13,016 nucleotides of DNA from Chloroflexota bacterium. Lineage in GTDB: Bacteria > Chloroflexota > Limnocylindria > Limnocylindrales > CSP1-4. The position numbers and the translations under genes were made by a program. The DNA lies in NCBI GenBank assembly GCA_021812735.1, contig JAKAMV010000187.1, positions 1 to 13,016 on the forward strand, written 5' to 3'. This document shows positions 1 to 8,743 of the stretch, in pieces (the first letter of the stretch is position 1; every line of letters begins with the position of its first letter). The notes under the pieces are model-generated. The model made no database searches. It had not been told where the DNA came from and saw nothing but the letters and a program-made list of their open reading frames with translations.

Positions 1-2
1 AC

Positions 3-1220
3 GTGGTCTTCGCCTGGGACCAGCGCCTGCTGCCGGACATCCTCCAGGAGATGGCGATCGCGGGGGCGGCCGACGCCATCGGCGCCCTGACCGACGGCGC
101 GGTCATCGGGTCGGCCGTGGCGGCGCTGCTGGGCGCGGCCACCGTGGCCCTGGTGGCCGCCCGGGCGCGCGACTCGCGGCCGTTCGCCCGGCGGGCCACG
201 ATCCGCGGCGCGGCGAGCGCCTTCCGGCTCAACCGGCCGGGCTCGGCCCAGATGGCGCTGGCCATGGACCGCATGCTGGCCCTGGTGGAGGCGTTCCCCG
301 TGGAAGCGGACGGCGCGGTGCTCGCCGACGCCCTCCGCCGCGAGGCCGAGGAGATCATCGTGGAGGCCACCGAGGACCACAGCCGGATCGCCGGGCACGC
401 CCCCCAGGCGCTGCCCGCCGGCAGGACGGTGGTGCTGCGCGTGCTCACCGCGGGCAGCACCGGGGCGCTGGGCAGCGGCGTGTTCGGCACGGCCCTGGGC
501 GTCGTGACGAGCCGCCACCAGGCTGGCCAGGCGGTGCACGCGCTGGTCGCCGAGACGCGGCCCTGGCTGGCCGGCGGGCGCATCGCCTGCTGGGAGCTGG
601 CCCAGGCCGGCATCCCGCACACGCTCATCCCCGATGCCGCGGCGCCCGGCCGGATCGCGGCGGGCGAGGTGGACGTGGTGCTCGTGACGGCGGACCGCAT
701 CGCCGCCAACGGGGACCTCGCCGCGCCGGTGGGCACCTACCCGCTGGCGCTCGCGGCGCAGGCGGCCGGCGTGCCGCTGGTGGTGTGCGTCGCCACCACC
801 GCGATCGACCTCGCCGTGCCCGACGCGGCCGGGTTGGCACCCGAGGACGCCCGCCCCTCCGCAGCGCTCGTGTTCGCGGGGCAGCGGATCGCCCCCGAGG
901 GGACCCACGCCCGCAATCCGGCGACCGACGTCGTGCCCGCCGCCCTGGTGGACGCCTTCCTGACCGACGAGGGCGTGCTCCGGGGTCCGTTCGCCGCGTC
1001 GCTCGCCGGCGCCGTCGAGCGGGCCTCGGCGCGGCGCATGGCCTCGAGCGGGTTCCGGGCGCTCGTCGCGCAGCGCGAGCGGGCCGCCGAGCCCGAGCCG
1101 AAGCCCGGGCCCGAGCCCGAGGCCGCTGCCGCCGAGGTCGCTTCCGCCGGGCCGGAGCCCGGGCCGGAGCCCGAGGTCGCTGCCGCCGGGCCGGAGCCCG
1201 AGCCGGAGCCCGAGCCGTGA
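3..1220 (+). CDS. MtnA-like (eIF2B/methylthioribose-1-phosphate isomerase family) protein, 5' partial, catalytic Cys absent
   Basis: The protein matches the S-methyl-5-thioribose-1-phosphate isomerase fold along its length. Visible family motifs are WDQRLLP near the N-terminus, FGTALGV (about residues 161-167), [10 protein letters not shown] (184-193), [13 protein letters not shown] (197-209), ADRIAANGD (230-238), GTYPLALAA, and [12 protein letters not shown] followed by TDVVPAALV. In the known family this enzyme isomerises methylthioribose-1-phosphate in methionine salvage using a Cys and an Asp. The Asp is present (Asp231), but the usual THCN segment reads TAGS, so Gly151 replaces the Cys. 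The RGAPAIG and ANKIGTY motifs are also degraded ([15 protein letters not shown]). The first in-frame start is GTG at 3, but family members usually have a few residues before this point, so the true start probably lies upstream of the window. Residues 360-405 are a Pro/Glu/Ala-rich tail. The stop overlaps the next gene's GTG by 4 bases. Family assignment is firm; isomerase activity is doubtful. Confidence 0.85.
   Translation: MVFAWDQRLLPDILQEMAIAGAADAIGALTDGAVIGSAVAALLGAATVALVAARARDSRPFARRATIRGAASAFRLNRPGSAQMALAMDRMLALVEAFPVEADGAVLADALRREAEEIIVEATEDHSRIAGHAPQALPAGRTVVLRVLTAGSTGALGSGVFGTALGVVTSRHQAGQAVHALVAETRPWLAGGRIACWELAQAGIPHTLIPDAAAPGRIAAGEVDVVLVTADRIAANGDLAAPVGTYPLALAAQAAGVPLVVCVATTAIDLAVPDAAGLAPEDARPSAALVFAGQRIAPEGTHARNPATDVVPAALVDAFLTDEGVLRGPFAASLAGAVERASARRMASSGFRALVAQRERAAEPEPKPGPEPEAAAAEVASAGPEPGPEPEVAAAGPEPEPEPEP
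1134..1211 (+). repeat. Imperfect tandem repeat, two 39-bp units, in the acidic tail
   Basis: Two adjacent 13-codon units (1134-1172 and 1173-1211) encode [13 protein letters not shown] and [13 protein letters not shown]. They form most of the low-complexity C-terminal tail of the MtnA-like protein. The unit length is a multiple of three, so copy-number change would keep the frame. Confidence 0.8.
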
Positions 1221-2314
1221 CCGCCGTCACGGCCAGCCGGCCGATCGTCGCCCGCCAGAGCACCGACCGCGCGGTCCTGCGCGGCTTCCTGGAGCGGGAC
1301 CGGATCTTCGCGGCCTACGCGGTCTGCGACCTGGACGAGCGCGAGTTCGGCCGCGCCCGCTGGGCCGTCGCCATGGCCGGCAACCACCTGCTGGCCGTGG
1401 GCATGGAGTACGCCGGCCCCACCCCGCAGTCCATGTTCGTCCTGGGCCACAACGACGGCATCGCGGCGATCCTGCGCGACGTCCTCCGCCCGCGGGCCGC
1501 GTACATCGCCGCGGCCACGGCGGCCATTCCCGCCATCGCCCGGGCGTACCGCGTGGAGCCGGGCCCGCCTATGGTCCGGATGCGCGTGGACCGCGCGACC
1601 TTCCGACCCCGCCCGGCGCCCGTCGAGCGCGTGCTCCCCGTCGAGGTGGGCGATCTCAACCGCCTGTACCAGCTCGGCTTCGCGGCCTGGCTGCCGTCCG
1701 GCGCCGTCGCCGAGGGCGTCTACTTCGGCGTCCGCGTGGGCGGGCGGCTGGTGGCGGCCGCCGGCACCCACGTCGTCTCCCGCGAGGCGCGGCTGGGCGT
1801 GGTGGGCAACGTGATGACCCACACCGAGTACCGCAACCGCGGCTACGCCAAGGCCGTCACGTCCGCGGTGACGGCGGAGCTCCTCCGCTACTGCGACGAC
1901 GTGGTGCTCAACGTGCGCGCGGACAACCCGCCGGCGATCGCGGCCTACCGCTCGCTGGGGTACGAGGAGCACTGCCGGTTCGAGGAGCGGCTCATCCGTC
2001 GCACCGCCCCCGTCTGGCCCAGCCTCCCGGGCCCGTTCCGCCGCCTGTTCGGGTCTCGCCCGACATCCGACGCCGTCCTCGCCTACGATCAGGCGCATCC
2101 GCTCGAGCCGCTCGCCGGAACGCCTGCCGAGCCGCCCGATCCCGCCGCCGACCCCGACCTGACCGCCGACCCGGGCGCCGAGCCCGACCCCGACCCGACC
2201 GCCGAGCCCGACCCCGACCCGACCGCCGAGCCCGGCCCCGAGCCCGAGCCCGAGCCCGACCCCTATCCCGCCGAGCCTGCGCCCGGGCCCGGCACCCGCC
2301 CCGAGGAGTCCTGA
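1217..2314 (+). CDS. GNAT family N-acetyltransferase with Pro/Asp/Glu-rich C-terminal tail
   Basis: This 365-aa protein has a C-terminal GNAT domain (about residues 135-262). The acetyl-CoA binding motif A is visible as [20 protein letters not shown] (195-214, with R206-N-R-G-Y-A), followed by [20 protein letters not shown] (232-251), the typical motif B end. The first 130 residues are less recognisable and may be a second, degenerate GNAT-like half. The substrate cannot be read from sequence. GTG at 1217 is chosen because its GTGA overlaps the upstream stop; the frame stays open further upstream only as a shadow of that gene. Residues from about 300 to 365 form an acidic, proline-rich tail with a perfect tandem repeat. 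The stop overlaps the ahcY ATG by one base (TGATG), so translational coupling with ahcY is likely. Confidence 0.88.
   Translation: MTAVTASRPIVARQSTDRAVLRGFLERDRIFAAYAVCDLDEREFGRARWAVAMAGNHLLAVGMEYAGPTPQSMFVLGHNDGIAAILRDVLRPRAAYIAAATAAIPAIARAYRVEPGPPMVRMRVDRATFRPRPAPVERVLPVEVGDLNRLYQLGFAAWLPSGAVAEGVYFGVRVGGRLVAAAGTHVVSREARLGVVGNVMTHTEYRNRGYAKAVTSAVTAELLRYCDDVVLNVRADNPPAIAAYRSLGYEEHCRFEERLIRRTAPVWPSLPGPFRRLFGSRPTSDAVLAYDQAHPLEPLAGTPAEPPDPAADPDLTADPGAEPDPDPTAEPDPDPTAEPGPEPEPEPDPYPAEPAPGPGTRPEES
2177..2224 (+). repeat. Perfect tandem repeat, 2 x 24 bp
   Basis: Positions 2177-2200 and 2201-2224 are identical and encode AEPDPDPT twice. They lie in the acidic tail of the acetyltransferase gene. Perfect identity suggests a recent slippage duplication, and the length keeps the reading frame. 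Confidence 0.9.
2303..2308 (+). promoter_or_regulatory. Ribosome binding site of ahcY
   Basis: GAGGAG lies five bases before the ATG at 2314, inside the last codons of the acetyltransferase gene. It supports this ATG as the ahcY start. Confidence 0.75.
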
Positions 2315-3591
2315 TGACCGACAACGCCAGCCTCGTCCCCCACGACGTGACCGACCTCGGCCTCGCCGCCGAGGGCGTCCGCCGGATCGAGTGGGCCGAG
2401 CGCGAGATGCCCGTGCTGCGCCTGATCCGCGAGCGCTTCGCGCGCGAGCGCCCCCTCGAGGGCCTGCGGATCGGCGCCTGCCTCCACGTCACCACCGAGA
2501 CCGCCAACCTGATGCGCACGCTCAAGGCCGGCGGCGCGGAGGTCCACCTGGCGGCGTCGAACCCGCTGTCCACGCAGGACCCGACGGCCGCGGCGCTGGT
2601 GGCCGAGTACGGCATCTCCACCTACGCGCGCCGGGGCGAGGACCGCGACACCTACTACGCGCACCTGCGCGCCGTCGCCGACACGCGCCCGCAGTTGACG
2701 CAGGACGACGGATGCGACCTGGTCACGCTCCTCCACAGCGAGCGCCGCGACCTGCTGCCCGGCGTCATGGCCGGCACCGAGGAGACCACGACCGGCGTCA
2801 TCCGCCTGCGCGCGATGGCCGCGGACGGGGCGCTGGCCTTCCCCGTGGTGGCGGTCAACGAGGCGCTCACCAAGCACCTGTTCGACAACCGCTACGGCAC
2901 CGGCCAGTCCACCATCGACGGCATCCTGCGCGCCACCAACATCCTCATCGCCGGCCGGAACGTGGTGATCGCGGGCTACGGCTGGGTGGGGCGCGGCATC
3001 GCGAGCCGCATGGACGGCCACGGCGCCCACGTGGCGGTCGTCGAGGTGGACCCCGTCCGGGCGCTCGAGGCGCTGATGGACGGCTACCAGGTGATGACCG
3101 TCGCCCAGGCGGCGCCCTGGGGCGACCTGTTCGTCACCGCGACCGGCAACGTCAACGTGTTCCGCCGGGAGCACTTCGCCGCCATGCGCGACGGCGCCAT
3201 CATGGCCAACTCCGGCCACTTCGACGCGGAGCTGGACCTGGCGGCGCTGCGCGAGATGGCCGAGGGCCACGTCCGCGAGGTGCGCGACAACGTCCAGCAG
3301 TTCGACATCGGCGGCAAGCGGCTCCACCTCATCGCCGAGGGGCGGCTGGTGAACCTCGGCGCGGCCGAGGGCCACCCGGCGGCGGTCATGGACATGAGCT
3401 TCGCCAACCAGGCGCTGTCCGCCGAGTACGTGGCCAAGCACCACGCCGAGCTCACGCCCCAGGTCTACGTCGTGCCGGAGGCGATCGACGCGGAGGTGGC
3501 GCGGCTCAAGCTGGCGGCCATGGGCATCACCCTGGACCCGATGACGCCCGAGCAGGTCGAGTACGTCTCCAGCTGGCAGCACGGGACCTAG
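2314..3591 (+). CDS. ahcY: S-adenosylhomocysteinase
   Basis: This enzyme reversibly hydrolyses S-adenosylhomocysteine to adenosine and homocysteine, relieving product inhibition of methyltransferases in the cytoplasm. The 425-aa protein shows the substrate-domain motifs [14 protein letters not shown] (57-70), [10 protein letters not shown] (81-90), DDGCD (131-135) and GTEETTTGV (154-162). It also has the catalytic/NAD segment [14 protein letters not shown] with Lys187 and Asp191, the Rossmann motif GYGWVGRG (221-228), NSGHFD (299-304), and [16 protein letters not shown] (345-360). It is the short form: it ends in YVSSWQHGT and lacks the C-terminal Lys/Tyr-containing tail (KxxxYRY type) of the long bacterial and eukaryotic enzymes, as in archaeal and Thermotoga-like proteins. 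The ATG overlaps the acetyltransferase stop and has a good ribosome binding site. Co-transcription with an MtnA-like gene fits a methyl-cycle operon. Confidence 0.97.
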   Translation: MTDNASLVPHDVTDLGLAAEGVRRIEWAEREMPVLRLIRERFARERPLEGLRIGACLHVTTETANLMRTLKAGGAEVHLAASNPLSTQDPTAAALVAEYGISTYARRGEDRDTYYAHLRAVADTRPQLTQDDGCDLVTLLHSERRDLLPGVMAGTEETTTGVIRLRAMAADGALAFPVVAVNEALTKHLFDNRYGTGQSTIDGILRATNILIAGRNVVIAGYGWVGRGIASRMDGHGAHVAVVEVDPVRALEALMDGYQVMTVAQAAPWGDLFVTATGNVNVFRREHFAAMRDGAIMANSGHFDAELDLAALREMAEGHVREVRDNVQQFDIGGKRLHLIAEGRLVNLGAAEGHPAAVMDMSFANQALSAEYVAKHHAELTPQVYVVPEAIDAEVARLKLAAMGITLDPMTPEQVEYVSSWQHGT

Positions 3592-3654
3592 GCCCGGCTG
3601 GCGTCCCGGCGACGGCGCGCTGAGCTCCGGCGCCCCGACGCCCCACGGCCGCAC

Positions 3655-3661
3655 GGGAGGG
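3655..3661 (+). promoter_or_regulatory. Ribosome binding site of the S9 peptidase gene
   Basis: GGGAGGG lies nine bases before the GTG at 3671 and supports that start. The rest of the 79-base gap (3592-3670) shows only a weak 5-bp stem (3614-3618 with 3630-3634) without a T run. I do not call a terminator or promoter there. Confidence 0.7.
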
Positions 3662-3670
3662 CACCCCACG

Positions 3671-5665
3671 GTGGGCATCACGATCGCGCCGCACGGCAGC
3701 TGGCACTCGCCGATCAGCGTGGAGCTGGTCGCCGGCGCCGCCATCTCGATCAGCGAGCCCGCCGCCGGGCCCGCGGACGTGTACTGGCTGGAGAGCCGTC
3801 CCGCCCAGGCCGGGCGGCGCACGCTGCTGCGCCACTCGGCCGACGGCGTCACCCGCGAGCTCACGCCCGAGCCGTTCCGCGTGGGCAACCGCGTCCACGA
3901 GTACGGCGGCGGCTCCTACGCCGCCGGGGGCGGGGCGGTCGTCGTCTCGAACCAGGCGGACGGGCGGCTGTACCTGGCCGACCCCGACGGCGAGGCCGCT
4001 CCCCGGCCGATCACGCCCGAGGGCCCGTGGCGCTACGCGGATCTGCGGCTGGACCCTCGGGCGGCCCGGCTGGTGGCGGTCCGCGAGACGCACGACGCCG
4101 ACCGGCCGGACGACCACCGCCTGGTGCGCAACGAGCTCGTCGCCGTCGCGCTCGACGGCTCGGACGGCTCGGGGCGCGTCCTCGTGAGCGGGCCGGACTT
4201 CGTGGCCTCCCCGCGCCTCTCGCCCGACGGGCGCTGGCTGGCGTGGCTCGAGTGGGACCTGCCGTCCATGCCCTGGGACGCCTCGCGCCTGCGCCTGGCG
4301 CCGGTGGGGGAGGACGGCGCCCTGGGCGCGGCGCGGACCATGGCGGGCGGCGACGGCGTCTCGGTGGCGCAGCCGGAGTGGTCGCCGGCGGGCGTGCTCC
4401 ACGTCGTGTCCGACGAGACGGGCTGGTGGAACCTGTACGCCTTCGACGCGGGCGGTGCGGGGGACGGCGCGCCGTCCGGCCCGAAGCGCGCCCTCGCCCC
4501 CATGGCGGCGGAGTTCGCCGACCCGGCCTGGGTGTTCGGCGAGTCGTCGTACGCGTTCGCGCCGAACGGGGCGGTCATCGCCGCGCCCCGCGCGGACGGG
4601 CGGGACCGGCTCCTGCGCATCGACCCCGACGGCACCGTCCACGAGGTCGCCACCCCGTTCACCGAGTTCGACGGGCTGGTGGTCCGCGGCGAGACGGCGC
4701 TGGTCGTGGCGGGCGGGCCGCACGACGGGCCGGCGCTCCTGCGGCTGGACCCGCGGACCGGCGAGCCCGCGGGCGTGCTGGCCCGCGCGCTGCCGTCGCC
4801 GCTGGACCCGGCGGTCCTGCCCGTGGGCGAGCCGATCGCGTTCTCCACCGCCGCCGGCGCCACCGCTCACGGGCTGTTCTTCGCGCCGGCCAACGCCGCG
4901 TACCGGGCGCCCGAGGGAGAGCTCCCCCCGCTGCTGGTCCTGGTCCACGGCGGCCCCACCAGCTCGGCATCGTCCGCGCTGTCGCTGGACCGCGCCTTCT
5001 TCACCTCGCGCGGGATCGCCGTGGTGGACGTGGACTACCGCGGCTCGGACGGCTACGGCCGCGCCTACCGCGACGCGCTCAACGGGGGCTGGGGCGTGGC
5101 GGACGTGGACGACGCCTGCGCCGCCGCCCGGTTCCTCGCGGAGCGGGGCGACGTGGACCCGCGGCGCATGGCGATCCGGGGCGGCTCGGCCGGCGGCTAC
5201 ACCACGCTGGCCTGCCTGGCGTTCCGGCCCGAGGTCTTCGCCGCGGGCATCAGCCTGTACGGCATCGCGGACCTGGAGCTGATCCACGAGGACACCCACA
5301 AGTTCGAGTCGCGGTACGTGGAGGGCCTGGTGGCCCCCTGGGGCGAGGACCGGTCCGTCTGGCGCGAGCGCTCGCCGATCCACGCGCTCGCCCGGATGAC
5401 GGCCCCGCTGCTGCTGCTCCAGGGCCTCGACGACCGCGTCGTCCCGCCGTCGCAGCTCGACGCCATCGAGGCCGCGTTCCGGGCCAGCGGCCACCCGTAC
5501 GTCGCGCGGCGCTTCGCGGGCGAGGGCCACGGGTTCCGCCGCGCCGAGACCCGGCGCGAGCAGTACCGGGCCGAGCTCGGGTTCCTCGGGCGCGTGTTCG
5601 GCTTCACGCCCGCGGACGGGATCCCCGTGCTCGCGGTGCCCGGGCTGACGTCGCCGGCGGCGTAG
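3671..5665 (+). CDS. S9 family (prolyl oligopeptidase-type) serine peptidase
   Basis: This 664-aa protein has the two-part layout of S9 acylaminoacyl/dipeptidyl peptidases. Residues about 20-400 are beta-propeller-like, with repeated strand motifs such as SPRLSPDGRWLAWLEWD and PEWSPAGVLHVVSDETGWWNLY. The C-terminal alpha/beta-hydrolase follows. The oxyanion-region HGGP is at 426-429, the nucleophile elbow GGSAGG has Ser506, the acid is Asp587 or Asp588 in GLDDRVVPP, and the base is His620 in GEGHGF. The DYRGSDGYGRAYR segment is typical of the family. No signal peptide or membrane segment is seen, so a cytoplasmic role in clearing short peptides or acylated residues is likely; the exact specificity is not readable. 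The GTG start is supported by GGGAGGG nine bases upstream. It is separated by 79 bases from ahcY and may be its own transcription unit. It looks like host core sequence bordering the defence locus. Confidence 0.93.
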   Translation: MGITIAPHGSWHSPISVELVAGAAISISEPAAGPADVYWLESRPAQAGRRTLLRHSADGVTRELTPEPFRVGNRVHEYGGGSYAAGGGAVVVSNQADGRLYLADPDGEAAPRPITPEGPWRYADLRLDPRAARLVAVRETHDADRPDDHRLVRNELVAVALDGSDGSGRVLVSGPDFVASPRLSPDGRWLAWLEWDLPSMPWDASRLRLAPVGEDGALGAARTMAGGDGVSVAQPEWSPAGVLHVVSDETGWWNLYAFDAGGAGDGAPSGPKRALAPMAAEFADPAWVFGESSYAFAPNGAVIAAPRADGRDRLLRIDPDGTVHEVATPFTEFDGLVVRGETALVVAGGPHDGPALLRLDPRTGEPAGVLARALPSPLDPAVLPVGEPIAFSTAAGATAHGLFFAPANAAYRAPEGELPPLLVLVHGGPTSSASSALSLDRAFFTSRGIAVVDVDYRGSDGYGRAYRDALNGGWGVADVDDACAAARFLAERGDVDPRRMAIRGGSAGGYTTLACLAFRPEVFAAGISLYGIADLELIHEDTHKFESRYVEGLVAPWGEDRSVWRERSPIHALARMTAPLLLLQGLDDRVVPPSQLDAIEAAFRASGHPYVARRFAGEGHGFRRAETRREQYRAELGFLGRVFGFTPADGIPVLAVPGLTSPAA

Positions 5666-5700
5666 AGTAGCGGCGAGCCGCCCGCGGCGCGGCGGCGCGC

Positions 5701-5708
5701 GAGGAGGG
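5701..5708 (+). promoter_or_regulatory. Ribosome binding site of res
   Basis: GAGGAGGG ends four bases before the GTG at 5713 and decides that start. The 47-base gap (5666-5712) otherwise holds only GC-rich short inverted repeats, such as GCGG/CCGC at 5670-5681, too weak to call a terminator. Confidence 0.75.
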
Positions 5709-5712
5709 CAGC

Positions 5713-8700
5713 GTGGGGGAACCGGCGTCGAGGACCAGCGCCGTCCCGGCGGCCGCCCAGGCGCGCCCTGCCCTGCCCGCCGTGGAGAACCCGGTCCTCA
5801 ACTCGCCCTTCGCGGAGCCGTCCCGTCACTTCAGGGTCGTAGACGGCCAGGTCAGCGGCGAGCTGGTCCCGTCGCGCCGGCCCAGCGAGTTCTTCGTCCC
5901 GGTGGCCAAGCCCAGGAAGGCGTCGGGCCAGCTCGCCCTCCAGTTCGGCGGCGGGACGCGGCAGCAGCCGAACGAGATCGTGAACGAGGTGCGCCAGGCC
6001 GTGGGCCGGTGGCGCCTGCAGGGCTACCCGCACACGACGGCCGTGACCCGTGAGCTGCTCGCCCACTGGCGATCCGAGGACCGGGAGCGCCGCCTGTTCT
6101 TCTGCCAGCTCGAGGCGGCGGAGACCGCGATCTACCTCGTCGAGGCGGCCGAGAGGCTCGGCGACACCAAGAGCCTCAACCACGTCCGGGGCGAGAACGC
6201 GCGCCTCAACGCCGGGCTGCCGCGCATGGCGTTCAAGATGGCCACCGGCTCGGGCAAGACCGTGGTGATGGCCATGCTGATCGCGTGGCAGGCGCTCAAC
6301 AAGCTCGCCAACCCGTACGACCGGCGGTTCTCCCACCGCTTCCTGGTCGTGACCCCGGGCATAACGATCCGCGACCGACTCCGCGTGCTGCTCCCCAACG
6401 ACCCCGGGACCTTCTACCGCTCGATGGACATCGTGACCCCGGAGCAGCTCGACCGGCTCGGGTCGGCCACCGTCGAGATCACCAACTACCACGCGCTCAT
6501 CCGGCGGGAGCGGGAGCAGGCGGCGGCCCTCACCAAGCGCGTCCTCGCCGGCCCGGGCGGGGACGCGGACCGGTTCCGCGAGACGCCGGCCGAGATGGCC
6601 CGCCGCGTCTGCCGCGTGTTCGGGACCGCGAGGGACATCGTGGTGCTCAACGACGAGGCGCACCACTGCTACACCCCGGCCCCGCCCGAGGAGGCGGCGG
6701 CAGGCGGCCTCGACGCCGACGAGCGCGCGGAGGCACGCCAGAACGCCGAGGAGGCCCGCGTCTGGTTCGACGGCCTCCGCGCGATCCGCGACAAGGTGGG
6801 CGTCCGGGCGGTGTTCGACGTGTCGGCCACCCCGTTCTTCCTCAACGGCTCGGGCTACCCGGAGGGCACGCTGTTCCCGTGGGTCGTGTCCGACTTCGGG
6901 CTGATGGACGCCATCGAGTCCGGGATCGTCAAGGTGCCCCGGGTCCCCGTCTCGGACGACTCGATGGTGGGCGACCTGCCGCGCTACCGCGACCTGTGGG
7001 TCCACGTCCGCGACGCGCTGCCCCGGAAGGGCCTGCGGGACACCACCGTCGGCGACGGCGGCCCGGTGCTCCCCAAGGAGCTGGAGGGCGCGCTCGCGAG
7101 CCTCTACGCCGACTACGAGCGCAGCTACCGCGAGTGGGCCGGCGCGGGCATGGGCCGCCCGCCCGTGTTCATCGTGGTCTGCTCCAACACGAGCGTCAGC
7201 AAGCTCGTCCACGACTGGGTCGCCGGCCACGACCGCACGCTGCCCGACGGGACGACGGTTGCCGTCCCGGGCAGGCTGCCGCTGTTCAGCAACGTGGACG
7301 GCGGCCGCTGGCGCCAGCGCCCCGTGAGCATGCTCATCGACTCGGTGCAGCTCGACCGCGGCGACGCCCTGGACCCGGCGTTCAAGCGGGCCGCGGCGCG
7401 CGAGATCGACGAGTTCCGGCGCGAGTACGCCGAGCGCTTCCCCGGGCGCAGCGCCGACGAGATCACCGACGAGGACATCCTGCGCGAGGTCCTCAACACC
7501 GTCGGCAAGCCCGGGCGCCTGGGCGCGGACATCCGGTGCGTGGTCTCGGTCTCGATGCTCACCGAGGGCTGGGACGCGAACACGGTGACGCACGTCCTGG
7601 GCGTCCGCGCCTTCGGCACGCAGCTCCTGTGCGAGCAGGTGGTCGGGCGGGCGCTGCGCCGGGCGAGCTACGACCCCACGCCCGACGGCATGTTCGAGGC
7701 CGAGTACGCCGAGGTCCTGGGCGTCCCGTTCACGTTCCTGGCCGCCACCCGCCCGGGCGCGGTCCGCCCGCCCAAGCCGCTGCAGACGGTCCGCGCGCTC
7801 CCCGAGCGGAGCCGCCTGCGTATCGAGTTCCCGCACGTCACCGGCTACCGGTACGAGATGCCGGCCGAGCGCCTCAGCGCCGCGTTCGACGAGCGGAGCG
7901 TGCTGGAGCTCTCCACCCGCGAGGTGCCCACGCACACGCAGCTCGACCCGATCGTCGGCGAGATGAACCTGCTGGAGCTGCCCCTGGAGCAGCAGCGCCT
8001 GAACACGGTGGTCTTCGCGGTCGCCAAGCGCACGCTCGACACCTACTTCCGCGACGAGGGCGGCGGCGAGCGCCCGTGGCTGTTCCCGCAGCTCGCGGCC
8101 ATCACCCGCCGGTGGCTCGCCGAGTGCGTGGTCCCGTACGTGGGCGACGGCGCCTACCCGCAGCTCCTGCTGCTCGCGGAGTGGAGCCACGCGGCCGCCG
8201 AGCGCGTCCACCGGGCCATCGTCATGGGCACCCCCGGCGAGAAGCGCCTGGTCCCCATCCTGCGGCCCTACGACCCGGTGGGCTCCACGGACGACGTGTA
8301 CTTCGAGACGACGAGGACGTGCTTCGACACCGCCAAGAGCCACGTCAACCGCGTGGCGCAGGACTCGGGCTGGGAGACGGAGCTCGCGGCCAAGCTCGAG
8401 GCGATGCCCGAGGTGGTGGCCTACGCCAAGAACCAGGGCCTCAACCTCAAGATCCCGTACACGTTCGAGGGGCGCGCGGCCAACTACGTGCCGGACTTCC
8501 TCATCCGCCTGCGCGACCCCAGGTCCACCGGCGAGGACGACCTCCTCACGCTCGTGCTGGAGGTGTCCGGCGAGGCGAAGAAGGAGAAGCTCGCGAAAGT
8601 GGCCGCGGCCGCGGACCTGTGGGTCCCGGCGGTCAACGCCTGGGGCGGCCTCGGCCGCTGGGCGTTCCTCGAGGTCACGCACATGGAGAACGCCGCGGAC

Positions 8701-8727
8701 CTGATCCGCTCCAGGTTCCTCGCGTGA
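5713..8727 (+). CDS. res: Type III-like restriction endonuclease, Res subunit (helicase-nuclease)
   Basis: This 1004-aa protein is an SF2 helicase/translocase joined to a nuclease-like C-terminus. Motifs in order: Walker A MATGSGKT (176-183, Lys182), DEAH box NDEAHH (Asp314-Glu315-Ala316-His317), motif III SATPFF (from Ser371), motif V LTEGWDANTVTHVLG (from 616), and motif VI EQVVGRALRR (641-650, Arg646/Arg649). Near the end, YVPDFLIRL (Pro927-Asp928) followed 22 residues later by LEVSGEAKKEK (Glu950) resembles a PD-(D/E)xK site, but the xK position after Glu950 is Ser952. Some large Res-type families carry such an EV(S/T)G form. Type III Res proteins use ATP to translocate or diffuse from sites recognised by the partner Mod and cut unmethylated DNA. 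The likely Mod partner is 1.9 kb downstream, split off by inserted genes. Codon use resembles the host genes. Confidence 0.93.
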   Translation: MGEPASRTSAVPAAAQARPALPAVENPVLNSPFAEPSRHFRVVDGQVSGELVPSRRPSEFFVPVAKPRKASGQLALQFGGGTRQQPNEIVNEVRQAVGRWRLQGYPHTTAVTRELLAHWRSEDRERRLFFCQLEAAETAIYLVEAAERLGDTKSLNHVRGENARLNAGLPRMAFKMATGSGKTVVMAMLIAWQALNKLANPYDRRFSHRFLVVTPGITIRDRLRVLLPNDPGTFYRSMDIVTPEQLDRLGSATVEITNYHALIRREREQAAALTKRVLAGPGGDADRFRETPAEMARRVCRVFGTARDIVVLNDEAHHCYTPAPPEEAAAGGLDADERAEARQNAEEARVWFDGLRAIRDKVGVRAVFDVSATPFFLNGSGYPEGTLFPWVVSDFGLMDAIESGIVKVPRVPVSDDSMVGDLPRYRDLWVHVRDALPRKGLRDTTVGDGGPVLPKELEGALASLYADYERSYREWAGAGMGRPPVFIVVCSNTSVSKLVHDWVAGHDRTLPDGTTVAVPGRLPLFSNVDGGRWRQRPVSMLIDSVQLDRGDALDPAFKRAAAREIDEFRREYAERFPGRSADEITDEDILREVLNTVGKPGRLGADIRCVVSVSMLTEGWDANTVTHVLGVRAFGTQLLCEQVVGRALRRASYDPTPDGMFEAEYAEVLGVPFTFLAATRPGAVRPPKPLQTVRALPERSRLRIEFPHVTGYRYEMPAERLSAAFDERSVLELSTREVPTHTQLDPIVGEMNLLELPLEQQRLNTVVFAVAKRTLDTYFRDEGGGERPWLFPQLAAITRRWLAECVVPYVGDGAYPQLLLLAEWSHAAAERVHRAIVMGTPGEKRLVPILRPYDPVGSTDDVYFETTRTCFDTAKSHVNRVAQDSGWETELAAKLEAMPEVVAYAKNQGLNLKIPYTFEGRAANYVPDFLIRLRDPRSTGEDDLLTLVLEVSGEAKKEKLAKVAAAADLWVPAVNAWGGLGRWAFLEVTHMENAADLIRSRFLA

Positions 8728-8743
8728 CAACGACGAGTGGCGG

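Noticed and set aside
785..1216. Upstream extension of the acetyltransferase frame
   Set aside because: It covers the MtnA-like gene in a different frame and translates to Arg-rich sequence. The GTG at 1217 with the GTGA overlap is the natural start.
3592..3670. Rho-independent terminator after ahcY
   Set aside because: Only a 5-bp stem with an 11-base loop and no T run is present.
2263..5530. Long minus-strand open frames opposite ahcY and the S9 peptidase
   Set aside because: They lack any family signature and lie opposite genes with intact catalytic motifs.
5197..8730. A 1177-codon open frame on the minus strand opposite res and the peptidase
   Set aside because: It mirrors the G/C-biased third positions of the real plus-strand genes. 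Its product is a compositionally odd Arg/Ala/Val/His-rich sequence with no recognisable domain, while the plus strand has complete helicase motifs.
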